From Streptomonospora litoralis (lineage in GTDB: Bacteria; Actinomycetota; Actinomycetes; Streptosporangiales; Streptosporangiaceae): a stretch of 64,000 bases of DNA. Both the position numbers and the translations under genes were made by a program. Location of the stretch: positions 2,475,101 through 2,539,100 of the forward strand of contig NZ_CP036455.1 of NCBI RefSeq assembly GCF_004323735.1, in the 5' to 3' direction. Position 1 is the stretch's first letter. The number at the start of each line of letters is the position of its first letter. Below the pieces are notes generated by a model. The model did no database searches and was not told the origin of the DNA. It saw only the letters and a list, made by a program, of their open reading frames with translations. This document shows, one piece after another, positions 52,718-62,181 of the stretch.

Positions 52718-54151
52718 GTGAGTACGCCCCGCCGCTCGCCGCAGCCCGCATCCGAAACCGACACCGGCACTCGCACCGGCACCGGCACCGACCGCAGAAC
52801 AGGCGGACGCCGCCGGGACGTGGTCACCGCCGTCGCGGCGGCGGTCCTCGTCGCCGTGGCCGCGGTCGTGGGCGTCCTGATCGAGCGCGCCGGCCAGAAG
52901 CTCTACGTCGACTGGGAGCCGCTCTACTCCGAGTGGATGCCCCACCTCGGCCCCGGAACGGTGCCCGCGATCGCTGTCGCGGTGGCCGTCGCAGGCTGGG
53001 GGCCGGCCGTCGCGGCGCGGCTGTCCTGGCGCCCTCTGGTATGGGCCACCTGGGCCGGAGCCATGGCCTGGACCTTCTCCCTCGCGCTGGTGGACGGATG
53101 GCAGCGGGGCATCGCCGGTCAGCTCGAAGACAAGCACGAGTACCTGCTGGCCATGGGCCGCTGGGACGACCCCGCCGCGACCCTGCGCGAGTTCACCGAC
53201 CACATTCTCATCGACGTCCCGCAGAACTGGCCCGCGCACGTCGCCGGACACCCTCCGGGGGCGATGCTGACCTTCGTCGGCCTGGACCGCATCGGTCTGG
53301 GCGGCGGCGCATGGGCAGGCGTCTTCTGCATCGTCGCGGGCACCTCGGCCGCGGCCGCCATCCTGGTCACCCTCAAGGCGCTGGGCGCGGAGCGGGCGGC
53401 GCGCGCGTCCGCCCCCTTCGTCGTGCTCGCCCCCGCAGCGGTGTGGATCGGCACCTCGGCCGACGGCTACTTCGCGGGCGTCACCGCCTGGGGGCTGGCG
53501 CTGCTCGCAGTGGCCGGCACCGCCCGCTCGCCCGGCCGCTGGGCGGCGGCCCTGGGCGCCGGGCTGCTCCTGGGCTGGGTGCTCTACCTCTCCTACGGCC
53601 TGACGCTGGCCGGAATCCTCGCCTTGGCGGTCATCGCCTGCAGCCGCACCCTGCGCCCCCTGCCTTTGGCGGTCCTCGGGGCCGCGGCGGTCGCCGCCGC
53701 GTTCACCGCCGCCGGATTCTGGTGGTTCGAGGGCTACGACCTGCTGGTGACCCGCTACTACCAGGGGGTGGGCGGCGAACGGCCCTACTACTACTGGGTC
53801 TGGGCCAACCTCGCCATCGTCGTGATCACGGCGGGACCGGCGGCGGTGGCGGGCCTGCGCCGCGCCGTGGTCGCGGCGCCGGCGGCGCTGCGGCGCCTGC
53901 GGCGCCTGCGCCGCCGGCCGTCGAACGGAGACGACGCCCTGGCCGTGATGGCGACGGCCGCCGCCCTGGCGATCGCCGCCGCCGACCTGTCCGGGATGAG
54001 CAAGGCCGAGACGGAGCGGATCTGGTTGCCGTTCGTGGTCTGGCTGATCCCGGCCGCCGCGTTCCTGCCGCTGCGCGACCACCGCGTCTGGCTCGGTGTC
54101 CAGGCCGTGCTGGCGCTGCTGGCCAACCACCTGCTGCTCAACGGCTGGTGA
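52718..54151 (+). CDS. Polytopic membrane protein, putative GT-C-like family
   Basis: A 477-residue membrane protein with about ten hydrophobic helices. After a Thr-rich head (TDTGTRTGTGTDRRTG) come VVTAVAAAVLVAVAAVVGVLIE, a WPAHVAGHPPGAM loop, and later YYQGVGGERPYYYWVWANLAIVV. SKAETERIWLPFVVWLIPAAAFLP closes the protein. The large first loop with a charged LEDKHEYLL and histidines is reminiscent of GT-C glycosyltransferases, and closely related proteins are common in actinomycetes, but I cannot assign a reaction. It stands next to a sugar-modification run, which supports a glycan role. Confidence 0.75.
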   Translation: MSTPRRSPQPASETDTGTRTGTGTDRRTGGRRRDVVTAVAAAVLVAVAAVVGVLIERAGQKLYVDWEPLYSEWMPHLGPGTVPAIAVAVAVAGWGPAVAARLSWRPLVWATWAGAMAWTFSLALVDGWQRGIAGQLEDKHEYLLAMGRWDDPAATLREFTDHILIDVPQNWPAHVAGHPPGAMLTFVGLDRIGLGGGAWAGVFCIVAGTSAAAAILVTLKALGAERAARASAPFVVLAPAAVWIGTSADGYFAGVTAWGLALLAVAGTARSPGRWAAALGAGLLLGWVLYLSYGLTLAGILALAVIACSRTLRPLPLAVLGAAAVAAAFTAAGFWWFEGYDLLVTRYYQGVGGERPYYYWVWANLAIVVITAGPAAVAGLRRAVVAAPAALRRLRRLRRRPSNGDDALAVMATAAALAIAAADLSGMSKAETERIWLPFVVWLIPAAAFLPLRDHRVWLGVQAVLALLANHLLLNGW

Positions 54152-54180
54152 CGGTGGCGCGCGGCGGCGCCTGATTCCCG

Positions 54181-54238
54181 CCGAGTCCTGCTTCAGGGAC
54201 ACTTTCGGCGTCGAGACTGTCCCTGGAGTCAGGCTCGG
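54181..54238. repeat. 58-bp palindrome, copy C of a dispersed family
   Basis: Symmetric around 54209/54210 with ends CCGAG and CTCGG, an inner CAGGGAC matched by GTCCCTG and a CGGCGTCG centre. It stands 30 bases after the membrane-protein stop. From CGAG to the centre is 28 bases, as in copies A and B. The arms are degenerate, so it may also act as a terminator. Confidence 0.55.
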
Positions 54239-54321
54239 TGCGGCGTCGGTCGCCGCCACCGGCGGGCAACGCGCCGCTCGTCACCCGGGCGCAGCGGCTC
54301 GGGCGCTGGCGGGGCCGGACC

Positions 54322-54376
54322 GCTCCGGCCGGGCGGCGTGCGGTGCTGGATGCAGAGCACGCCGCCCGGCCGGAGC
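54322..54376. repeat. 20-bp perfect inverted repeat with 15-base loop
   Basis: GCTCCGGCCGGGCGGCGTGC (54322-54341) is exactly complementary in reverse to 54357-54376. It lies about 170 bases after the membrane-protein gene and 520 before the AfsR-like start. It is a terminator or protein-binding site; the sequence does not decide. Confidence 0.55.
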
Positions 54377-54895
54377 ATGCCGGCGGTGGGACCTACCGCG
54401 GCGGTGCCATGCGACGTTTCGTCCCCCCGATGGCGCTGCGGCGCTCCACCGCCGACCACGATGCCGACACCTGACCCCGTCCTGATCAGCGCGTCGGCAT
54501 TGCGAGCCCGGGTCCCGGCAGGAGGGCCGCCCCTGCGGCGGCACGGTGGCACCGCGCGCCGTCGTCCCCCTTCCGGTGCGGCGGCCCGGGGCCGCCCGCC
54601 GACCCGCGGCCGTCGAAACGGCCGCCGCCGGCGGGCGGTTTCCTCCCATCGATCACATTAGGCGGGCCGCCGTTGCAACGGCGTGGCATCGGCGTGGCAC
54701 CGCCCGCAACGCCGTCGCCACGCGGTCTTGGCGAGGTCTCGGCGCCCGGCCGCCGCGCCGCCGCGGCCGCGTTCGTACCCCCGGTGAGCACCGCGTTCGG
54801 CCGGGTAGCCTACGGAGCGGCGAAGGGCGCGGCGCCCCGCGCGGCGATGGGCGCGGCGCCGCCCGCGTCGTCTCAGAGGGGGTGTCCAAAATCCG

Positions 54896-57800
54896 ATGAG
54901 TGGTGCACATGCCGCCGACTTCCGCATCCTCGGACCCGTGGACATCCGCATCGACGGCGTGCGGGCCGAACTGTCCGCCCCGCGCCTGCGCGTCGTGCTG
55001 GTCTCGCTGCTGCTGCGCCCGGGCCGGGCCGTGGCCGCCGAGGAGATCGTCGAGCGCCTGTGGGGGGAGTCGGCGGCCGCGGGCGCGCGCACCACCCTGC
55101 GCTCCTACGTGATGCGGCTGCGCAGGACCCTGGCCGAAGCCGGAATCGCCGGGGACGTCGTGCGGACCGCGACGGAGGGATACCTCATCGACGTCGGCCC
55201 CGGCCAGGTCGACCTGCACCGCTTCTACGCCGAGGTCGAGGAGGCGGACGCGGCCCGCGGGCGCGGCGACGCCGACGCCGAGTCACGCCACCTCGACCGG
55301 GCACTCGCCATCCCGCAGGGCGCCGCCCTGGCCGACGTCGACTCCGACTCGCTGTACCGCGACGTCGCCCTGCCGTTCGAGGAGCGCCGGCTGCAGCTGC
55401 TGGAACGCAGCTTCTCCCGCGCACTCGAACGCGGCGACGGCGCCGGGGTGATACCGCGGCTGCAGGCGCTCGCCGCCCGCCACCCGCTGCGGGAGCGCTT
55501 CAGCGAGCAGTTGATGACGGCTCTCTACCGCACCGGTCGCCAGGGCGAGGCACTCTCGCACTACCACCGCCTCAGCGCCCATCTCGCCGAGGAACTCGGC
55601 ACCGACCCCGGGCCGCGCCTGCGCGAACTGTTCGCGGCCGTGCTGCGCCAGGACGCCGACTCGCCCGGCGACTCGGCGCTGTCGCGGCCACCGGCCGCGC
55701 GACCGCGGACGGCCGCCGCGCCCACCGGGGAGAAGGCGCCCGATGCGTCCGCGGCGCCGGAGCCGCCCGATGCGCCTGTGGAGGGTGGGCGCTCCGCAGA
55801 GGACGGGCCCGTCGAGCCCTCCGGGGCGCCGCAGCCGTCCCGACCCGGCCGAGGTCCGGCTGCCGCATCCGCGGCGCCGGTTGAGGGGGCGTGTCGAGGT
55901 GCGGCGGCCGAATCCGGGCAGCCGGAGCACCCGCGGGGGCCGCAGCCGCCGGAGGAGGGCAGCGAGCCGGAGAGGAGCGACACGCCGTCCGCGTCGGCGG
56001 ATGAAGCCGGACCCGACCGCGACGGGGCGGACGTCCCGTCGAACCGGAGAGGACCGGTCGCGTCCCCGGCCGCGCGCAGTGGCGAGCCGCTCCGGCCGCC
56101 CGCCGAATCCGGACCGACCGCGACGGCGCGGGAAACCGGATCCTCCCCGGTCGCCGCGGCTGACGCGCCCTTCGGCACCGCGGAACCCGCGACGGCGCCC
56201 CCCGACGGCGGTCCCGCCGCCGGTGCGGCGCGGAACCAGGCGGGTGGCGACCGCGCCCCGGCCCTTTCGGGGATGCCGCCCGCGCTGGCGGACTTCGTCG
56301 GCCGCACCGCCGAGGCCGAAGCCGTGGCCGACGCGATCGACGGCGGCGGCGTCGGGCTGCCGCTCGCCGCGGTCACAGGTCCGCCGGGGGTCGGCAAGAC
56401 CGCCTTCGCGCTGCAGAGCGCCCACCGGCTCGCCGACCGCTTCCCCGACGGCCGCCTCTACGTGGACCTGCGCGGCTACGCCGCCGGCCCCGCGCTGCGC
56501 CCCGACCATGTCCTGGCGCGCTTCCTCGCGGAGCTGCACGTGGCCCCCGAGCGCATCCCCGCCGAGGTCGAGGAGCAGACCGCGCTGTACCGCTCGGTGC
56601 TGACCGGAAAGCGGGTGCTGGTGCTGCTGGACAACGCCGCCGACGCCGAGCAGATCCGGCCGCTGCTGCCCGGCTCGCCCGGCTGCGCGGTCATCGTCAC
56701 CAGCAGGAACGACCTGCGAGGGCTGCTGCTGGACGGCGCGCTGCCCGTCCGGTTGTCCCCCTTCGACCGGGCCGAGGCGCTGCGGCTGCTCGGCGCCGCC
56801 CTGGGGGAGCGGGCGCTGAGCGAGCAGCCCGCGGCCGCCGGCGAACTCGCCGAGCTGTGCGGCCGCGTCCCGCTGGCGCTGCGGATCGCGGCGGCCAACA
56901 TCCTCGGCGGGCGCGGTATGGCCGAGTACGTCGCCGAACTGCGCGAGTGCGGCCGACTCGGCGCGCTGAGCGTCGACGGCGACCCCAAAGCGGCCGTTCG
57001 GGCCGCCTTCGACCTGTCGCACGCCGCGCTGGACCCCGCCGAACGCGGCCTCTTCGCCGCCCTCGGCCTGGTGCCGGGCTCCGACTTCACCCCCGAGGCC
57101 GCCGCCGTCCTCGCCGACTGCGGCACCGCCGAGGCGCGCCGCACCCTCGACCGGTTGGCCGGCCGCCACCTCCTGCACCCCTGCGCCCCCGGCCGCTACC
57201 GCATGCACGACCTGCTCGCCGAGTACGCCGCCGAACAGGCCCGCGACAGCATGACCGAGGGGCAGCGCGCCGCCGCACGGGAACGCCTGCACCGCCACTA
57301 CCTGGATGTGGCCGACGCCGCGGGCCGCACCATCGCCCCCGACACCCGCCGCATGGCCCGACCCGGCCCCGCCGCGCACTTCGCCGACACAGCCGAGGCC
57401 CTCGCCTGGCTGGAGGCCGAACACACCAACCTGCTGGCCGCCGTCGCCGACGCGGCGGCCGGCGGGCCCGCCGGCCACGCCTGGCACCTGGTCGACGCGC
57501 TGCGGGCGTCCTTCGCCGCCCGCACCCTGCTGAGCGACTGGCAGCAAACGGCCCGGACCGGGCTGCGCGCCGCCCGCGCGGCCGGCGACCGCGCCGCCGA
57601 AGCGGCGATGCTGCACAACCTCGGCAGCGCGCTGTGGAACAGCGGCGACCTGCAGCAGGCCGCCGCCCGCCTGGAAGAGGCGCTGGAGCTCTTCCGCGCA
57701 CTCGGCGAACCCGAAGGCGAGATCGCCGCGCTGAACAACCTCGCGCCCTGGCACGTGTGGGGCGGTCGCATCGACCACGCCATCGCCCTGTTCCAGCGGG

Positions 57801-58744
57801 GCGTGCGGCTGTGCGACGAGTACGGCCTCGACCCGCAGGGCGTGGTGCTGGAAGGCAATCTCGGCGCCGCGTGGGAGAGCGTCGACCTGGCCCGCGCCGG
57901 AGCGACGCTGCGCTCCGCGCTGGAGCGCGTGCACCGCCTGGGGCACTCCGGGCGCGAGGGGGTGCTGCTGGGCAGCCTGGCCAGCGTCGAACGCAACCGC
58001 GGCGAGCCCGCGGCGGCCCTGGAACTCGCCGAGCAGGCGCTCGCTTCGCTGGAGCGGCGCACGCACGAACTGCAGGTGCTGCCGGTGCTCGTCGACGTCG
58101 GCCGCCTGCACGCCGAACTGGGCGACTGCCGCACCGCCCGCCGGGTGGCCGCCCGGGCGCTGGAGCGGTGCGTCGCGGCGGGGGCGCGCCGCGTCGAGGC
58201 CGACGCGCGCAACGGGTGGGCCGCCGTCCGCATGGCCGACGGCGACTCCGACGGCGCGCGGGCGCTGTTCGGCCAGGCCCTGGCGATCTCGGAGGAGTCG
58301 GGTTACCGGTTCGGCGCGGCCGAGGCCCGGCTCGGGCTGGGCTGGTCCCGGCTGGACGCCGGCCGGATCGCCACCGCGCGGGCCCACGCCGAACGGGCCG
58401 CCCACCTGGCCGCGGGCGCCCACCGCATCCTCGAAGGCCGCGCCGCGACGCTGCATGCGGCCGTCGCCCTGGCGACCGGCGCCTGCGCGGCCGCCGGCGA
58501 ACGGGCCGGGCGCGCCGCGCAGCTGCACCGCGGCACCGGAGCCCGCCCGGACGAGGCGTGGGCGCTGCACCTGGCCGCCGAGTCCGCCGCCCGCGCCGGC
58601 GCCGCGGACGCGGCAGCGGCGGCCGCGCGGGCCGAGCAGCTGCACCGCGCCGTGGGCATCCCCGGCGAGCGCATCACCGCACTGCGCGCGACACTGCGCC
58701 GCGCCGAGGAGGCCCACCGCGCCGCCGCTCCCGCCCGCGGCTGA
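54896..58744 (+). CDS. AfsR/SARP-family regulator with NB-ARC and TPR domains
   Basis: A 1282-residue regulator. The OmpR-like winged helix is at residues about 8-95 (FRILGPVDIRIDGVRAELSAPRLRVVLVSLLLRPGRAV in parts). The BTAD helical domain spans about 100-250 (VDLHRFYAEVEEAD through HLAEELGTDPGPRLRELF). A Pro/Ser/Glu-rich linker of about 200 residues (255-460) follows. The NB-ARC ATPase has GPPGVGKTAFA at about residue 495, VLVLLDNAADAEQIRPLLPG and RMHDLLAEYAAEQA. TPR-like repeats fill the rest (AAMLHNLGSALWNSGDLQQAA, WHVWGGRIDHAIALFQRG). Such proteins activate secondary-metabolite genes, but no biosynthetic cluster is in view. GAGGGGG is 12 bases before ATG 54896. Confidence 0.92.
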   Translation: MSGAHAADFRILGPVDIRIDGVRAELSAPRLRVVLVSLLLRPGRAVAAEEIVERLWGESAAAGARTTLRSYVMRLRRTLAEAGIAGDVVRTATEGYLIDVGPGQVDLHRFYAEVEEADAARGRGDADAESRHLDRALAIPQGAALADVDSDSLYRDVALPFEERRLQLLERSFSRALERGDGAGVIPRLQALAARHPLRERFSEQLMTALYRTGRQGEALSHYHRLSAHLAEELGTDPGPRLRELFAAVLRQDADSPGDSALSRPPAARPRTAAAPTGEKAPDASAAPEPPDAPVEGGRSAEDGPVEPSGAPQPSRPGRGPAAASAAPVEGACRGAAAESGQPEHPRGPQPPEEGSEPERSDTPSASADEAGPDRDGADVPSNRRGPVASPAARSGEPLRPPAESGPTATARETGSSPVAAADAPFGTAEPATAPPDGGPAAGAARNQAGGDRAPALSGMPPALADFVGRTAEAEAVADAIDGGGVGLPLAAVTGPPGVGKTAFALQSAHRLADRFPDGRLYVDLRGYAAGPALRPDHVLARFLAELHVAPERIPAEVEEQTALYRSVLTGKRVLVLLDNAADAEQIRPLLPGSPGCAVIVTSRNDLRGLLLDGALPVRLSPFDRAEALRLLGAALGERALSEQPAAAGELAELCGRVPLALRIAAANILGGRGMAEYVAELRECGRLGALSVDGDPKAAVRAAFDLSHAALDPAERGLFAALGLVPGSDFTPEAAAVLADCGTAEARRTLDRLAGRHLLHPCAPGRYRMHDLLAEYAAEQARDSMTEGQRAAARERLHRHYLDVADAAGRTIAPDTRRMARPGPAAHFADTAEALAWLEAEHTNLLAAVADAAAGGPAGHAWHLVDALRASFAARTLLSDWQQTARTGLRAARAAGDRAAEAAMLHNLGSALWNSGDLQQAAARLEEALELFRALGEPEGEIAALNNLAPWHVWGGRIDHAIALFQRGVRLCDEYGLDPQGVVLEGNLGAAWESVDLARAGATLRSALERVHRLGHSGREGVLLGSLASVERNRGEPAAALELAEQALASLERRTHELQVLPVLVDVGRLHAELGDCRTARRVAARALERCVAAGARRVEADARNGWAAVRMADGDSDGARALFGQALAISEESGYRFGAAEARLGLGWSRLDAGRIATARAHAERAAHLAAGAHRILEGRAATLHAAVALATGACAAAGERAGRAAQLHRGTGARPDEAWALHLAAESAARAGAADAAAAAARAEQLHRAVGIPGERITALRATLRRAEEAHRAAAPARG

Positions 58745-58830
58745 GCGCCACTCCCGTCGCCCCCGCACTTTCGCCGGCCTGTGCACCGCGCGTTGCCGCG
58801 GTCGCCAGGAAGGGCGGCGGCGCGGGCCGC

Positions 58831-61161
58831 TCAGCCCAGCGAGATCCGCATCCGCGGCGTTCCCGCCTGCGCCGTGGCCAGGACGCCCTCCTCGGTGACC
58901 TCCGTCGCGGCCGCGCCCTCGGCCGAGGCGGCGCCGCGGGCGCCCGCGACGAGCACGTGCCATGCGGGCGCCGCGCCGTCGGCCTCCACGACGACCTCGC
59001 CTTCGGCGGCGCGGGTGGTGAACACCGCCGCCGCGGACCCGTCCGCCGCCGGGACCACCGTGCGGACCGGCCCGTGGGCGCCGGACGCCGGATGGACCCG
59101 CAGTGTCACCCCCGCGGCGTAGTCGTAGTCGGGCCGGTCCTCCACCGCGCCGACGGGCAGCACCGCGCCCGGGCGCACCAGCAGCGGCAGGGAGTCGAAG
59201 CCGTGCACTTCGCGCCGCCAGGCGGGCCCCCGCACCGCCTCGCCGGTGAGCAGGTGCCGCCAATCGCCCTCGGGGACGTAGTACTCCACCTCGCCGTGCT
59301 CGCTGAACACCGGAGCCACCAGCAGGTCGCCGCCCAGCATGTACTGCGTGTCCAGGTGGTGGCAGGTCGGGTCGTCGGGGAACTCCAGCAGCATCGGCCG
59401 CATGACGGGCACGCCCTCTTCGTGGGCCTGCACCGCCGCGCCGTAGAGGTAGGGCATGAGCCGGCACTTCAACCGGGTGAACCTGCGGGCGATCTCGCCC
59501 GCCTCCTCGTCGAAGGCCCACGGCACCCGGTAGGAGCGGCTGCCGTGCAGCCGGCTGTGCGAGGACAGCAGCCCGAACGCCAGCCACCGCTTGAACAGGC
59601 CGGGATCGGGTGTGCCCTCGAAGCCGCCGATGTCGTGGCTCCAGAAGCCGAAACCGGACAGCCCCAGCGACAGCCCGCCGCGCAGGTTCTCGGCCATGGC
59701 CTCGTAGGTCGAGGCGCAGTCGCCGCCCCAGTGCACCGGGAACCGCTGGCCGCCGGCCGTGGCCGAACGGGCGAACACCACCGCCTCGTTCTCCCCGCGC
59801 TCCTCGCGCAGCAGGTCGAAGACCGTGCCGTTGTACAGGTGCGTGTAGTAGTTGTGCATCGCCTGCGGGTCCGAGCCGTCGGCCCAGACCACGTCGGTGG
59901 GGATGCGCTCGCCGAAGTCGGTCTTGAAGCAGTCCACGCCCATGTCCAGCAGCGCGCGCAGCTTGCCCGCGAACCACTCGCGCGCCGCCGGACTGGTGAA
60001 GTCCACCAGCGCCATGCCCGCCTGCCACATGTCCCACTGCCACACGCTGCCGTCGGGTTTGCGCACCAGGTGCCCCAGCCGCGCGCCCTCCTCGAACAGC
60101 GCAGAACGCTGGGCGATGTAGGGGTTGATCCACACGCACACCCGCAGCCCGCGCTCTTTCAGGCGGGCCAGCATGCCTTCGGGGTCGGGGAACATCTCCG
60201 GGTCCCACTGCAGGTCGCACCAGTGGAACTCGCGCATCCAGAAGCAGTCGAAGTGGAAGACGCTGAGCGGGATGCCGCGCTCGGCCATGCCGTCGACGAA
60301 CCCGGTCACCGTCTGCTCGTCGTAGGACGTGGTGAACGAGGTCGACAGCCACAGGCCGAACGACCACGGCGGCACAAGCGCCGGGCGGCCCGTCAGCGCG
60401 GTGTAGCGGGCCAGGATCTCCTTGGGGGAGTCGCCCTGGATCACGTAGTAGCGCAGCGCCTGGTCGTCGACGCTGAACTGGACCCGCCCCACCGACTCCG
60501 ATCCGACCTCGAAGGACACCGGACCCGCGTGGTCGACGAAGACGCCGTAGCCCCGGTTGGTCAGGTAGAACGGAACGTTCTTGTACGCCTGCTCGCTGCT
60601 GGTGCCGCCGTCGGCCTGCCAGATGTCCACGGGCTGGCCGTTGCGGACGAAGTGGGTGAACCGCTCGCCCAGCCCGTACACCAGCTCGCGCACCCCCAGC
60701 GACAGCTGCGCCACCATGTGGTGGCCGCCGTCGGCGGTCTCGGCGAAACCGGTGCCGCGCTCGCCCGCCGAGGTGAGCGTGCGGCCGTGCGCGCGGAAAT
60801 CCATCCGCCACGGCCCCTCGGTGTCCACCCGCAGCGACAGCTCGCCCGAGGCCAGCTCCACCGCAGAGCCGTCCCGCCGCGTCTTCGGCGCCGCGGCCGG
60901 ATCGCCGCGCACGTCGAACGCGGGCGCCGGGCGCACCGACCCGGCCAGGTGCGTCGTCTGCACCCCGATCACCCCCGGCGCCGGCGACCAGGCGTCCACG
61001 GTCAGCAGGGGGGTGTTGAGGGTGTCCCCGCGGTGGGCGATGGGCCGCACGGGTGCGTAGAGCGTGATGCGGTCGTCCTGGACACAGACGTCGCGGGCCT
61101 CGCGGGCGTAGTTGGCGCGCACGCCCTCGCGCGTCTGCCAGAACCCGTCGGTGAACTTCAT
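58831..61161 (-). CDS. GH31 alpha-glycosidase, alpha-xylosidase type (YicI-like)
   Basis: A 776-residue glycoside hydrolase of family 31. The N-terminal beta domain includes LSLGVRELVYGLGERFTHF. The catalytic barrel has the nucleophile aspartate in CFKTDFGERIPTDVVW and the acid/base aspartate in VHWGGDCASTYEAM. FGFWSHDIGGFEGTPDPGLFKRWLAFG is the family signature, and the ending beta-sandwich follows. The KTDFGE form matches alpha-xylosidases better than starch-type alpha-glucosidases. It probably acts in the cytoplasm on a disaccharide imported by the coupled ABC genes, as no signal peptide is visible. Full length. Confidence 0.93.
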   Translation of the reverse strand: MKFTDGFWQTREGVRANYAREARDVCVQDDRITLYAPVRPIAHRGDTLNTPLLTVDAWSPAPGVIGVQTTHLAGSVRPAPAFDVRGDPAAAPKTRRDGSAVELASGELSLRVDTEGPWRMDFRAHGRTLTSAGERGTGFAETADGGHHMVAQLSLGVRELVYGLGERFTHFVRNGQPVDIWQADGGTSSEQAYKNVPFYLTNRGYGVFVDHAGPVSFEVGSESVGRVQFSVDDQALRYYVIQGDSPKEILARYTALTGRPALVPPWSFGLWLSTSFTTSYDEQTVTGFVDGMAERGIPLSVFHFDCFWMREFHWCDLQWDPEMFPDPEGMLARLKERGLRVCVWINPYIAQRSALFEEGARLGHLVRKPDGSVWQWDMWQAGMALVDFTSPAAREWFAGKLRALLDMGVDCFKTDFGERIPTDVVWADGSDPQAMHNYYTHLYNGTVFDLLREERGENEAVVFARSATAGGQRFPVHWGGDCASTYEAMAENLRGGLSLGLSGFGFWSHDIGGFEGTPDPGLFKRWLAFGLLSSHSRLHGSRSYRVPWAFDEEAGEIARRFTRLKCRLMPYLYGAAVQAHEEGVPVMRPMLLEFPDDPTCHHLDTQYMLGGDLLVAPVFSEHGEVEYYVPEGDWRHLLTGEAVRGPAWRREVHGFDSLPLLVRPGAVLPVGAVEDRPDYDYAAGVTLRVHPASGAHGPVRTVVPAADGSAAAVFTTRAAEGEVVVEADGAAPAWHVLVAGARGAASAEGAAATEVTEEGVLATAQAGTPRMRISLG

Positions 61162-61329
61162 GTGCCGCCTTCGTGTGGTCTTGGATGGCCGGGCGGTGCC
61201 GGGGGCGGCGGGCCGATCGGCGGCCCGCCGCCCCCTACCGCCCCCGTCGGATACGCGGCCGCCGCCGGCGGCCGCAGAGGGCAGGGGCGCGCGGCGGAGG
61301 GCCGCGCGGCCCGGGGCGCCGACGGCGGC

Positions 61330-62181
61330 TCATTTGATCGAGCCGCCGGAGATCCCCGCCGCCACATAGCGCTGGGCGACCACCAGCAGGATCGCGGCGG
61401 GCACCGAGGACAGCGTCGCGACCGCCATCACCGCGCCCCAGTCGCCGACGTGGGCGCCCAGGTACTCGTAGATGCCCAGCGTCACCGGCTTGACGGCGTC
61501 GGTGGTGTTGAGCGTCAGCGCGAACAGGAAGTCGCTCCAGGCGAAGAGGAAGGTGAACAGGCCGCCGGTGATGAGGGCGTTGCGGCTCATCGGCAGCGCG
61601 ATGCTCAGCAGCACCCGGAACCGGTTCGCGCCGTCGACCATCCCGGCCTCCAGCACCTCCTCGGGGATCGACACCATGAACGCCCGCAGCAGGATGACGG
61701 TGAACGGCAGCCCGAGCGACGCGTCCGCCAGGATCAGGCCGAGGTAGGAGTTGACCAGGTTCAACTCGACATAGGCGTTGTAGAGGGCGTTGGCCACCAC
61801 GATGCCCGGCACCATCTGGGTGATCAGCGTGCCGAAGACGACGGTGCGCGCGCCGCGCAGCCGGAACCGGGCCAGAGCGTAGGCGGCCGGCGCGGCCAGG
61901 GCCAGGCACACCGCCACCGCGCCCAGCGCCACCAGGATGCTGGTGAGCAGGTTGTCGGCCTGGGAGTTCCACGCGCTGCGGAAGTTGCTCAGGTCCAGGG
62001 TCTGCGGCAGCCACCGGATCTCGGCCAGGGCCGCGCTCGGCTGCAGCGCCGTGTTGACCATCCAGTACAGCGGGAACAGCAGGACGGCCAGCACGAGGAC
62101 CCCGAAGACCAGGCTCGCGTAGTCCAGCCGCTTCGCGCGCGTCAGCCGCACGCCGGTCGTGGTGGTGTGCGTGCTGCTCAT
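61330..62181 (-). CDS. Sugar ABC transporter permease, MalG type (second importer)
   Basis: A 283-residue permease with six helices. It starts after a short cytoplasmic Thr-rich head (LDYASLVFGVLVLAVLLFPLYWMVNTAL). The EAA loop is PEEVLEAGMVDGANRFRVLLSIALPMSRN and FTFLFAWSDFLFALTL is conserved. ATG at 62181 overlaps the upstream permease stop by four bases. The longer open frame 5' of it is a shadow. It probably forms one transporter with the two genes upstream and feeds the GH31 enzyme encoded next. Confidence 0.93.
   Translation of the reverse strand: MSSTHTTTTGVRLTRAKRLDYASLVFGVLVLAVLLFPLYWMVNTALQPSAALAEIRWLPQTLDLSNFRSAWNSQADNLLTSILVALGAVAVCLALAAPAAYALARFRLRGARTVVFGTLITQMVPGIVVANALYNAYVELNLVNSYLGLILADASLGLPFTVILLRAFMVSIPEEVLEAGMVDGANRFRVLLSIALPMSRNALITGGLFTFLFAWSDFLFALTLNTTDAVKPVTLGIYEYLGAHVGDWGAVMAVATLSSVPAAILLVVAQRYVAAGISGGSIK

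Larger units (their letters stand above)
54152..54895 (+). other. 740-base gene-free interval with palindromes upstream of the AfsR-like gene
   Basis: It holds palindrome copy C (54181-54238) and a 20-bp stem (54322-54376). A short pair ATGCCGAC/GTCGGCAT spans about 54469-54520. No frame on either strand shows a family or a plausible start. The AfsR-like gene's promoter must lie in the right part, but I see no strong hexamers. Confidence 0.45.

Noticed and set aside
55283-60811. Very long minus-strand open frame (about 1840 codons) under the AfsR-like and GH31 genes
   Set aside because: It is the antisense of two recognisable genes or an out-of-frame reading of one, has Arg/Gly/Ala-biased composition and shows no family. 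Long shadow frames are normal at this G+C.
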